Below the pieces are notes generated by a model, which did not search any database, had not been told where the DNA came from, and saw nothing but the letters and a program-made list of their open reading frames with translations. Both the position numbers and the translations under genes were made by a program. Below, piece after piece: positions 1 to 7,203 of a stretch of DNA of 13,835 nt. Origin of the DNA: Myxococcus sp046520405 (GTDB lineage Bacteria; Myxococcota; Myxococcia; Myxococcales; Myxococcaceae); assembly GCA_046520405.1 (NCBI GenBank), contig JBKGHI010000236.1, positions 1 through 13,835 of the forward strand, written 5' to 3'. Position 1 is the stretch's first letter, and each line of letters opens with the position of its first letter.

Positions 1-1
1 C

Positions 2-34
2 CACGGGGGCCTCCTTCCGGGCAAGCCCCCCGTG
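2..34. repeat. GC-rich inverted repeat near window start
   Basis: The arm CACGGGGGC at 2-10 pairs with GCCCCCCGTG at 25-34, giving about nine base pairs with one unpaired C and a 14-base loop. It lies 31 bases before the LysR start codon. No T-run follows, so it may be the terminator of a gene to the left or part of the regulator's promoter region. The sequence cannot decide between these. Confidence 0.4.
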
Positions 35-65
35 ATTACCGCGACAGGCTCCTAGCGTTCCCGGC

Positions 66-989
66 ATGGAAAACCTCATCACCCTGGAGTGCTTCGTGCG
101 CAGCGCGCAGTCCGCGAGCTTTTCGGCGGCGGCGCGCCACCTGGGGCTGACGCCCGCGGCGGTGAGTCAGAATGTCGCGCGGCTGGAGTCCCGGCTGGGC
201 GTGCGCCTGTTCCAGCGCAGCACGCGGAAGCTGACGCTGACGGAGTCTGGTGAGCGATTCCTTCGCGAGACGAGCGGCAGCCTGGACACGCTCCAGGCGG
301 CCATCTCCAACATGGCGCGGTCCGCCGGGAAGCCCGCGGGCGTGGTGAAGGTCAGCATGGCCGCGGCGTTCGGGCGCGGATACGTGCTGCCCCTGATGAA
401 GGACTTCCTCACGCGCTACCCCGCCGTTGTTCCGGATTGGCACTTCGACAACCGGCCGGCGGACCTCATCGCGGACGGCTTCGACGCGGCGATTGGAGGC
501 GGCTTTGACTTGCCCTCGGGGCTGGTCGCGCGGGAGCTGGCCCGGGTCCACATCATCGCGGTGGCGGCGCCGTCCTACGTGGCGCGCATCACCCCACCCC
601 AGTCACCCGAGGACCTGCGGAACCTGGAGGGAATCACCCTGCGCTCACCGAAGACGGGACGGCTCCACACCTGGACGCTGCAGAACAAGGCGGGAGCGCG
701 GGTGTCTATCGAGCTGCGGCCGCGCATGATTCTCAATGACCCGGAAGGCCTCGCGCACTGCGCGCTGGCGGGGCTGGGCGTCACCCTGGTCGCGAGGCTG
801 AACGTGTTGCCATACCTGGAAGCGGGCACCTTGGTGCGGCTGCTGCCCGACTGGCACGCAGACATCGGCCCGATTTCGCTCTACTTCGCCGGACATCGGC
901 AGCTCCCTTCGAAGACGCGCGTCTTCGTGGACTACCTGGTGAAGGAATTCCGTCGCCAGGGACTGGCTCAAAAGCTCTCCGCGGTGTGA
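66..989 (+). CDS. LysR-family transcriptional regulator
   Basis: A 307-residue protein of normal LysR length. Residues 3-62 form the winged helix-turn-helix, with the typical 'FSAAARHLGLTPAAVSQNV' stretch at 19-37 and the conserved 'LGVRLFQRSTRKLTLTESG' run at 44-62. Residues from about 92 to 298 form the effector-binding domain, including the 'GFDAAIGGG' segment seen in the CrgA/DntR-like subgroup. It binds DNA in the cytoplasm and probably controls the neighbouring esterase gene, which begins 40 bp downstream on the same strand. That differs from the usual divergent LysR layout. No clear Shine-Dalgarno precedes the ATG, but the domain begins directly after it, so this start is favoured. The effector cannot be inferred. 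Confidence 0.93.
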   Translation: MENLITLECFVRSAQSASFSAAARHLGLTPAAVSQNVARLESRLGVRLFQRSTRKLTLTESGERFLRETSGSLDTLQAAISNMARSAGKPAGVVKVSMAAAFGRGYVLPLMKDFLTRYPAVVPDWHFDNRPADLIADGFDAAIGGGFDLPSGLVARELARVHIIAVAAPSYVARITPPQSPEDLRNLEGITLRSPKTGRLHTWTLQNKAGARVSIELRPRMILNDPEGLAHCALAGLGVTLVARLNVLPYLEAGTLVRLLPDWHADIGPISLYFAGHRQLPSKTRVFVDYLVKEFRRQGLAQKLSAV

Positions 990-1029
990 CTGTGATACGG
1001 GTCTGGCTCTCATCCAGGAGGGAACGCGA

Positions 1030-2052
1030 ATGACCCGCCCGACCGCATCGCTCGACTTCGATCCACTGCTGGCGTCCCTCCTCCCCTCGCTGGAGGGGTA
1101 TGTCCCCGTGAAGATGACGCTGGAGCAACTCGGGCACTTCCGCCAGTTGAGCCACGTGTCCCGGGAAGCGCTGATTGGCGATGCGCCGGTCCGTTGCACG
1201 GACTTCAGCATCCCCGGGTATCAGGGCGCCGAAATCGGGGTCTCGGTCATTGCCCGGAAGGACCACGCGGTTCCCGGCCCCGCCGTCTATCACATCCATG
1301 GCGGTGGCATGGTGATGGGGACCCGCTTCGCGGGCGCGAAGCCGCTCGTGGACTGGGCGCTTCAACATGATGCGGTCTGCGTGACAGTCGAATACCGCCT
1401 GGCGCCCGAGCACCCCGCGCCCATCCCGGTGGAGGACTGCTACGCCGGCCTGCAGTGGATGGTGGCGAACGCGGACATGCTCCGGTTCGACCCGCGCCAA
1501 CTGGTCATCTTCGGCGGGAGCGGCGGTGGAGGACTCGCGGCGGGAACCACGCTGCTGGCGCGGGACAGGCAGGGTCCCCAGTTGCTGGGCCAGCTCCTGC
1601 AATGCCCGATGCTGGATGACCGGAACGAGACGGCGTCCGCGCTGCGCTACGAGGGCGTCGGCGTCTGGGACCGCATCAGCAATCTGACCGCCTGGCGGGC
1701 GGTGCTGGGAGACCGCTGCGGCGGGCCGGATGTGTCGCCGTATTCCGCGCCCGCGCGGGCGTCGAACCTCCGGGGACTGCCGCCCACCTTCATCGACGTT
1801 GGAGGGGCGGAGACCTTTCGAGACGAAGCCGTCGCCTATGCCCGCGGCATCCTGGCCGCCGGTGGTGAGTGCGAACTGCACGTCTGGGGCGGGGCCTTCC
1901 ATGGCTTCTATGACATCGCGCCCCAGTCCGACCTGGCCCAGGCGTGCATCGCGGCTCGCGGCTCGTGGCTCGCACGCATGTTCGCCCGCGGCGGGCAGCG
2001 CCAGTCCACGGCGGAGGCCGCCTCCAACGCCTCCGAGGTGCCGCTGAAGTAG
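1030..2052 (+). CDS. Alpha/beta hydrolase, hormone-sensitive-lipase (family IV) esterase type
   Basis: A 340-residue hydrolase likely to cleave carboxylic esters in the cytoplasm. The oxyanion-hole motif HGGG is at 90-93 within 'YHIHGGGMVMGTR', followed by 'EYRLAPEHPAP' at 121-131, which is typical of the HSL branch. The nucleophile is Ser164 in 'FGGSGGGG', a variant of the common GDSAGG. The catalytic acid position in 'GGAETFRDE' appears to be Glu261 where Asp is usual, and His291 lies in 'GAFHGF'. There is no signal peptide. A perfect AGGAGG at 1016-1021 sits eight bases before the ATG and fixes the start. It follows the LysR gene by 40 bp and may be its target or co-transcribed with it. 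The substrate is unknown. Confidence 0.92.
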   Translation: MTRPTASLDFDPLLASLLPSLEGYVPVKMTLEQLGHFRQLSHVSREALIGDAPVRCTDFSIPGYQGAEIGVSVIARKDHAVPGPAVYHIHGGGMVMGTRFAGAKPLVDWALQHDAVCVTVEYRLAPEHPAPIPVEDCYAGLQWMVANADMLRFDPRQLVIFGGSGGGGLAAGTTLLARDRQGPQLLGQLLQCPMLDDRNETASALRYEGVGVWDRISNLTAWRAVLGDRCGGPDVSPYSAPARASNLRGLPPTFIDVGGAETFRDEAVAYARGILAAGGECELHVWGGAFHGFYDIAPQSDLAQACIAARGSWLARMFARGGQRQSTAEAASNASEVPLK

Positions 2053-2075
2053 CCCGGGTCGACCTGCCCGTCGAT

Positions 2076-2117
2076 GCAGGGCCAGTGCTTCCAACCATTG
2101 GGGAGCATGGGCCCTGC
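2076..2117 (+). terminator. Terminator-like hairpin after the esterase gene
   Basis: GCAGGGCC at 2076-2083 pairs with GGCCCTGC at 2110-2117. An inner CCAA/TTGG pair at 2091-2094 and 2098-2101 extends the structure. It begins 24 bases after the esterase stop. No U-tract follows directly, so termination strength is uncertain. Confidence 0.4.
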
Positions 2118-2144
2118 CAGCGGCGGCTACCTCCCCTTGAATGA

Positions 2145-2184
2145 GCCCCGGTCAGTGACCCGCGAGGGGCCCCGAATCTTTTTT
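2145..2184 (+). terminator. Possible intrinsic terminator with a T6 run
   Basis: GGTCA-G-TGACC at 2150-2160 is a perfect small palindrome, flanked by GCCCC at 2145-2149 and GGGGC at 2166-2170. A run of six T residues occupies 2179-2184. The stem is interrupted by a CGCGA bulge and the T-run is about nine bases beyond the stem, so this is a moderate candidate for ending transcription before the DoxX-like gene. Confidence 0.35.
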
Positions 2185-2251
2185 CCGACCCACCGATGAT
2201 TTTCGCCGGCCATGGCGGTCCACCTCTCAAAACCGCTTCACGGAGAACGCC

Positions 2252-2710
2252 ATGACCACGACGACCCACACCGAGTTCCAGCCCGCCATCCCCGCCACCC
2301 GCCCGCAGTCGGGCGCACGGTCCGCCTCGAAGAAGGCCCTGTGGACCGGACGCGTGCTGAGCGGCATCGCCGTCCTCTTCCTGCTGTTCGATGCCACCGG
2401 GAAGCTGCTCCAGATTCCCGAGGCGCAAGCGGGAACGGTGGAGCTCGGCTACCCGGTCAGCGTGCTCTTCGGCCTGGGCATCGTCCAGTTGGCGTGCCTG
2501 GCCGTGTACCTCATCCCGCGGGTCTCCGTGCTGGGGGCCGTCTTGTGGACGGGTTACCTCGGAGGCGCGGTCGCCACCCATGTCCGGGTCGGCAACCCGC
2601 TCTTCTCCCACATGCTCTTCCCCGTCTACGTCGCGACGCTGCTCTGGCTCGGGCTCTGGCTGCGCGATGCGCGGCTCCGCGGTGTCTTCGCGGCCCGGGG
2701 CACGAAGTAA
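2252..2710 (+). CDS. DoxX-like family membrane protein
   Basis: A 152-residue integral membrane protein. After a polar N-terminal tail of about 30 residues it shows four hydrophobic segments near residues 32-49, 68-88, 91-111 and 119-137. The 'LLFDATGKL' motif at 44-52 and the 'GYLGGAVATHVRVG' plus 'PLFSH' motifs at 101-120 are characteristic of the DoxX-like (DoxX_2) group. The biochemical role of this group is not established; some DoxX relatives are linked to quinone or thiol redox chemistry, but nothing here proves that. GGAG at 2242-2245 lies six bases before the ATG and supports the start. A longer reading frame that overlaps it from 2212 in another phase is a shadow up to the next gene. 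Confidence 0.88.
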   Translation: MTTTTHTEFQPAIPATRPQSGARSASKKALWTGRVLSGIAVLFLLFDATGKLLQIPEAQAGTVELGYPVSVLFGLGIVQLACLAVYLIPRVSVLGAVLWTGYLGGAVATHVRVGNPLFSHMLFPVYVATLLWLGLWLRDARLRGVFAARGTK

Positions 2711-2790
2711 CCCGCCACCTTCCACCCAGCGTGTTTCCCATCCCGCTTATATTCGCCCCGTTCGCAATCCCTCTGAACGGAGCAGACACC

Positions 2791-3399
2791 ATGGCCGGCA
2801 AAGCACCCCAGAAGGCGGCGAAGGTCGCGAAGAAGGCGGCCCCCCAGCGGCGCACGGCAAAGGCGGCCCCAGCGCGCAAGACGACCGCCAAGGCAGCAAC
2901 CCGCAAGCCCACGAAGACCGCGGCGAAGAAAGCACCCGCGCGCACCGCGGCGTCCAAGGCCACGGCGACCCAGGGCAAAAGCACCGCGAAGGCCAAGGAA
3001 CCGCGCCTCCTGTCGGGTGGCAATCCGCAGATCGCGAAGGGCTACGGCGACGCGCCCGTCCAGGCCTACATCGAGGCCATGCCGGGCTGGAAGCGCGACG
3101 TCGGGCTCCGCCTGGACGCGCTCATCGAGCGCGCCGTCCCTGGCGTGAGCAAGGCAGTCAAATGGAACTCACCCTTTTATGGCGTCGAGGGTCAGGGCTG
3201 GTTCCTCGGCATTCATTGCTTCACCAAGTACATCAAGGTGGCGTTCTTCCGCGGCCTGTCGCTGAAGCCTGTTCCCCCTGGAGAGTCCAAGAGCCAGGAC
3301 ACGCGCTACCTCGACATCCGCGAGGGCGTCCCGCTCGACGAAGCCCAGTTCACCGCATGGGTGAAGCAGGCCAGCCAATTGCCCGGCGAACGCATGTGA
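2791..3399 (+). CDS. DUF1801 protein with histone H1-like basic N-terminal tail
   Basis: A 202-residue protein. Residues 1-70 are almost entirely Lys, Ala, Arg, Thr and Pro, with KAAK/AKKA/PARK-type repeats like a histone H1 tail. Residues from about 78 to 200 resemble the DUF1801 (YdhG-like) fold: 'AYIEAMPGWKRDVGLRLDAL', 'VKWNSPFYG', 'YIKVAFFRG', 'RYLDIREG'. The family's function is not known. The basic tail suggests nucleic-acid binding by inference. The ATG at 2791 is chosen because GGAG at 2779-2782 precedes it by eight bases and the in-frame sequence upstream is a shadow of the DoxX-like gene. Eighty bases separate it from that gene, so it may be co-transcribed or have its own promoter. 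Confidence 0.85.
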   Translation: MAGKAPQKAAKVAKKAAPQRRTAKAAPARKTTAKAATRKPTKTAAKKAPARTAASKATATQGKSTAKAKEPRLLSGGNPQIAKGYGDAPVQAYIEAMPGWKRDVGLRLDALIERAVPGVSKAVKWNSPFYGVEGQGWFLGIHCFTKYIKVAFFRGLSLKPVPPGESKSQDTRYLDIREGVPLDEAQFTAWVKQASQLPGERM

Positions 3400-3585
3400 G
3401 CAGCCCTTGAGAGGAGCGTGCGTGCGTGAATCCCAGAATCGCAACGCCCTCTCATTCTCTTATTCTCGGCACATCTCAGACCGCCGGAAGGTATCTGCGT
3501 AAAAGCACGCGCCCAAACGCAAGAAAACCTGTCCTCTTCGCATAGTCCGCGCCGGCGTTCGCGCCATGCAATGGACGAGGACTTC

Positions 3586-5371
3586 ATGGGGCTTGTTGTT
3601 CAGAGGGGGAGTGTATGGCTGGCATTGACACTTTGTGCCGTGCTGGCAGGCTGCGGTTCCGAGCAGTCATCGGGCGCAGCCCGGCTCGTGGTGACCTTGC
3701 CGCGGGCGTTGGCCGCTGGCGACGTCGCACGGGTGGATTTGAGCGTGATCGCGGAGGGAATGGCCTCGCGCACGGAGGTGCTGACACAAACGGGCGAGCA
3801 ATGGGGAGGGTTGGTGGAGGGACTGCCTGCTGGGGCAGGCCGCACCTTCCGAGCCAGGGCCTTCGATTCCGCACAGGCCCTGCGCTATGCCGGTGAAGCG
3901 ACGGGCGTCACCATCACCGCGAATGAGACGACGACGGTGACCCTGGTGTTGCAACAGGTGGATCCGCCCGAGCCCTTCGAAAATGACGCCCCCGTCATCG
4001 TCTCGGTGGTGGCGAGCCGGGCCTCGGTCGGCCCATCCGGCGTGGTGACCTTGCAGGCGGAGGCGCAGGACGCCAACCCGGGTGACGTCCTCACCTATGC
4101 GTGGACGGCGGGCGCGGGGAGCTTCAGCGCACCGGGCAGCGCCAACACGGAGTGGACGGCGCCCACGGCGAGCGGACCGGTGGTGGTGACGCTGACCGTG
4201 ACGGATTCGAAGGGGGCTGCGGCGGCGCTGAGCCTGACGTTGACGGTGACCGAGTTAGGGGACCCGGGCACCGCGACGCTCGACGTCACGGTGAACACCT
4301 GGCCTCGGGTGACTCGCATCACCGCGACGCCGTCCATGGTCGAGGTCGGAGAGACCACGACGGTGGTGGTGACCGCCAGCGGCGATGACGCGGACGGCCT
4401 TCAATACGCGTGGACGGCGGGATGTGCGGGAACCTGGGCCAACACGAGCGCGGCCAGTGCCAGCTTCACGCCCTCGGCGCGCCCCCCCTGGGGGATGCGT
4501 CTGCGCGAGCTGTCCGCTGACGGTGACGGTCGCGGACGGTCGCGGTGGGCAGACGACAGGGCGGCTGAACGTCTGCGTGGGGCCCAGGGCCACCGCGCGG
4601 TTCGCGCCGCAGTTGGAGGAGACGTACCAGTCGAGCACCACGATGCCCGCGATAGGCGGCACGGTGAACTTCGGGGTGCAGGCGAAGGACGGGCAGGACA
4701 GGGCGCTGGCCTTCAACTGGGTGGCCAACGCGGGGACGCTGGGCGAGGCACACGGCACGGCGACGACGAGCGGCGTCGCCTGGACAGCGCCCCGGTGCGG
4801 CCCCGAGGGGACGACGCCGACGATTCGGGTGACGGTGACGAATGCGCTCGGCCTGTCCACCTCCGCGTCCGTCACGCTGCAGGGCGCCACGGACTGCGGG
4901 ACCGATGGGTGGGCGCGCGTCGCCGCGGGCAGCTACCACACGGTGACGCTGAAGCACGACGGCACCGTCTGGAGCTGGGGAAGCAACTCGAATGGCCAAC
5001 TGGGCGATGGAACCACCGTCAGGCGGATGATCCCCGCGCGGGTAACGGGACTGGATGCGGTCACCGCCATTGCCACGGGAGATGGCCACACGGTGGCACG
5101 AAGGCAGGATGGCACTGTCTGGGTTTGGGGCCACAACTCTGATGGCCAGTTGGGCGACGGGACGAGGGTCGCTCGCGCCACGCCGGCGCGGGTGATGGGG
5201 TTGGAGGGCATCACCGCCGTTGCCGCGGGAGGCGCCTTCACGGTGGCGTTGCGACGGGACGGCACCGTCTGGGCCTGGGGAAGCAACTCCGATGGCCAGT
5301 TGGGCGATGGCTCGGTGGGCTACAGGACGACGCCGGGGATGCTCCCCTGGGAGTCCCCCACGCGTCGCTGA
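3586..5371 (+). pseudogene. RCC1-repeat/Ig-like lipoprotein gene, frameshifted and probably C-terminally truncated
   Basis: The first part encodes a lipoprotein signal peptide, 'LALTLCAVLAGC', with Cys23 as the lipidated residue if translation begins at ATG 3586 (GAGG at 3577-3580; an in-frame ATG at 3571 is the alternative). Ig/PKD-like strands follow, such as 'LTYAWTAGAGSFSAPGS' and 'VVVTLTVTDSKGAAAALSL'. The phase then changes at a run of seven C residues at 4482-4488. Removing one C joins '...FTPSARPP' to 'GGCVCASCPLTVTVADGRGG' in the next phase, which continues smoothly to 5371. The rest has a third Ig-like part and three RCC1 repeats (about 4912-5330) with 'DGTVWxWGxNSxGQLGDG' signatures. 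RCC1 propellers normally have about seven blades, so the end looks cut short. Restored length is about 594 residues. It would sit on the outer membrane or cell surface. A sequencing error or phase-variable tract could also explain the shift. Confidence 0.75.
4915..5330 (+). repeat. Three RCC1 repeats, close at DNA level
   Basis: Each unit is about 50 codons, roughly 4915-5064, 5065-5214 and 5215-5330 (the last is incomplete). The first and third share near-identical DNA around 4960-5013 and 5258-5311, including GGCACCGTCTGG and GGGGAAGCAACTC. Such repeats can recombine and change blade number. Confidence 0.75.
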
Positions 5372-5628
5372 CATTCCGGTCCGCTTCGCGATGAGTTCAC
5401 GCAGGCCCCCGGAACGAGCAGCCGGGCGCCTGCGATGGACTACGGCGACTCCATACAATTGGTGCCTCGCTGCACAGCGCTTGCTGATAGCCGGATGCAC
5501 TTCGCCTGAGGAGCGAGCCTCTGTCCGATGTGCGGCACGGATTGGCCCCCGGGTGCATCGGGTCCTTCCCACCCGGCGCAAGGAACGCGATGTTCGCGCC
5601 AGTCCCCTTCCCCCCAGGAGCGAGTCGC
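5372..5628. other. 257-bp stretch without a recognised gene
   Basis: This lies between the broken RCC1 gene and the dehydrogenase start. I see no RCC1 remnants in any phase, no clear terminator and no RNA gene. A short inverted pair GATGCAC (about 5493) and GTGCATC (about 5553) is widely spaced and weak. It presumably holds the dehydrogenase promoter, which I cannot place. Confidence 0.5.
5616..5620 (+). promoter_or_regulatory. Ribosome binding site that sets the dehydrogenase start
   Basis: AGGAG ends eight bases before ATG 5629. That ATG gives a proper lipoprotein signal peptide, whereas the in-frame ATGs at 5530 and 5590 would add a non-signal Pro-rich leader. Confidence 0.7.
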
Positions 5629-6984
5629 ATGCGCAAACTATCGATGCCCCTCATCGTCGCAACCCTCCTAATCGGCTGCAGAGAAGACCCGGACCCCACG
5701 CCAACGCCCGACTCAGGCGTCCCGCAGCAGGACTCGGGCGTCCCTCAGCAGGACTCGGGCCTGCCTCCAGATGACGCGGGCATCCCGGAGGACGACGCGG
5801 GCATCCCGGAGGACGACGCGGGCATCCCGGAGGACCCGCTTCCCACCGGTCCGCCGGTTCCGCAGGGCCCGCCCAACGTGCCCGAGTTCGAGCCCGCCTT
5901 CCCCGGGCAGACGCGCGTCCCGGCCATCCAGACGCAGACGCCCATCCAGGTCACCGAGATTGCCTCGGGCTTCCGGAACCCCTGGGCCATCGCCTTCCTG
6001 CCGGACCAGCGCATGCTGGTGACGGAAAAGCCCACTGGCTCGCTCTATATCGTCACGCAGCAGGGCGCGAAGTCCCCCGCCGTCTCGGGTCTGCCCGCCG
6101 TGGATGGACGCGGCCAGGGTGGCCTGCTCGACGTGGAGGTGGGCCCCGACTACGCCCAGAGCCAGCTCATCTACTGGACCTACGCGGAGCCCCGCCAGGG
6201 CGGCAACGGGCTGGCAGTGGCGCGCGCGCGGCTCGTGGACGGGGCGCAGCCTCGCGTGGAGAACGTGCAGGTCATCTTCCGCATGATGCCCACGCTCGAG
6301 TCGACGCTGCACTCCGGGGGACGGATGGTGTTCACCCCTGACGGCAAGCTGTTCGTCACGCTCGGGGAGCGCTCCATCCTCGCGGGCCGTGTACAGGCCC
6401 AGGACGTGAGGAGCCACTTCGGCAAGGTGGTTCGCATCAACCCCGACGGCTCCGTGCCCGATGACAACCCGTACCTGAACACCCCGGAGGCGAAGCCGGA
6501 GATCTGGTCCATCGGTCACCGCAACGTCCTGTCGGCGGCGCTCGACAGCCAGAACCGGCTGTGGACGGTGGAGATGGGACCGCAAGGCGGTGACGAGCTC
6601 AACCGCCCCGAGGCCGGCAAGGACTACGGCTGGCCCACCATCGGGTATGGCGAGGAGTACTCCGGCGCGCCCATTCACGAGAGCCCCCAGGCTCCGGGCA
6701 TGGAGCAGCCCGTGTACTACTGGGACCCGGTGATTTCACCGTCGGGGATGACCATCTACTCGGGGACGCTGTTCCCTGAGTGGCGGAACAACGTCTTCAT
6801 CGGCGGCCTGTCCGCCAGGGCGCTGGTGCGGCTCATGGTGCGGAATGACCGCGTGGTGGGCGAGGAGCATCTCCTCAAGAACCTGGACTCGCGCATCCGC
6901 GAGGTCGTGCAGGGTCCCGACGGCGCCCTCTACCTGCTCACCGACGCCACCAACGGCAAGGTGCTCAAGGTCACGCCGCAGTGA
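5629..6984 (+). CDS. PQQ-dependent aldose sugar dehydrogenase-type lipoprotein
   Basis: A 451-residue lipoprotein whose catalytic part matches the soluble glucose/aldose sugar dehydrogenase (GSDH, Asd/YliI) beta-propeller family, which oxidises sugars using pyrroloquinoline quinone and calcium. The signal peptide 'MRKLSMPLIVATLLIGC' places the lipidated Cys at 17. Residues 28-69 are six D-[SA]-G-x-P heptads forming a linker. The propeller starts near residue 105: 'GFRNPWAIAFLPDQRMLVTEK', then 'GQGGLLDV' at 162-169, 'LHSGGRMVF' with the probable catalytic base His228, 'FGKVVRINPDGSVPDDNPY', 'GHRN' at 296-299, 'GPQGGDELN' at 317-325 and 'YGWP' at 333-336. It should act at the cell envelope outside the cytoplasmic membrane. 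No PQQ synthesis genes are in the window. The actual substrate is not predictable, and PQQ use is inferred from the family. Confidence 0.92.
   Translation: MRKLSMPLIVATLLIGCREDPDPTPTPDSGVPQQDSGVPQQDSGLPPDDAGIPEDDAGIPEDDAGIPEDPLPTGPPVPQGPPNVPEFEPAFPGQTRVPAIQTQTPIQVTEIASGFRNPWAIAFLPDQRMLVTEKPTGSLYIVTQQGAKSPAVSGLPAVDGRGQGGLLDVEVGPDYAQSQLIYWTYAEPRQGGNGLAVARARLVDGAQPRVENVQVIFRMMPTLESTLHSGGRMVFTPDGKLFVTLGERSILAGRVQAQDVRSHFGKVVRINPDGSVPDDNPYLNTPEAKPEIWSIGHRNVLSAALDSQNRLWTVEMGPQGGDELNRPEAGKDYGWPTIGYGEEYSGAPIHESPQAPGMEQPVYYWDPVISPSGMTIYSGTLFPEWRNNVFIGGLSARALVRLMVRNDRVVGEEHLLKNLDSRIREVVQGPDGALYLLTDATNGKVLKVTPQ
5710..5835 (+). repeat. Six in-frame 21-bp tandem repeats (linker)
   Basis: Six consecutive 21-base units start at 5710, 5731, 5752, 5773, 5794 and 5815. 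They encode two DSGVPQQ, one DSGLPPD and three DAGIPED heptads. The last three units are identical at the DNA level, so copy number may vary without breaking the frame. They tether the propeller to the lipid anchor. Confidence 0.95.
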
Positions 6985-6996
6985 AGCGTCCGTAGG

Positions 6997-7061
6997 CCAC
7001 GGCGCGCTCCCCGCTCCCCGGGCGACCCGAGCCTCGGGGAGTGGGAGTGAGCGCGCCGTGG
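6997..7061 (+). terminator. Long GC hairpin after the dehydrogenase gene
   Basis: CCACGGCGCGCTC at 6997-7009 pairs perfectly with GAGCGCGCCGTGG at 7049-7061 (13 bp). An inner stem pairs CTCCCCG at 7014-7020 with CGGGGAG at 7035-7041. It begins 12 bases after the stop codon. There is no U-tract, so it may be a GC-type terminator or an mRNA 3'-end stabiliser. Confidence 0.6.
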
Positions 7062-7203
7062 GAGTCGCCAGGGCCGCATGTCCCCAGGGGATGTGCGCTC
7101 CTGGGACCGGCCTGGCGGGTGGAGCGAGAACCAGGCTTTAGCGTCAGGCACGTCCGGCCAGGGCGTCGGAGGCGGCTCACCCCAGGAAACAAGGGAGCCC
7201 TCC

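Noticed and set aside
781..2094. A 437-residue open frame on the minus strand
   Set aside because: It runs antisense across the LysR end and the esterase gene, both of which have clear family motifs.
2391..3410. A 339-residue plus-strand open frame overlapping the DoxX-like and DUF1801 genes
   Set aside because: Its product is low-complexity Ser/Arg/Gly sequence in another phase of two genes with recognisable motifs and ribosome sites.
4489..5142. Continuation of the first phase of the RCC1 gene beyond the C7 tract
   Set aside because: After the tract the product turns into Arg/Gly/Asp-rich nonsense, while the next phase shows Ig-like and RCC1 motifs.
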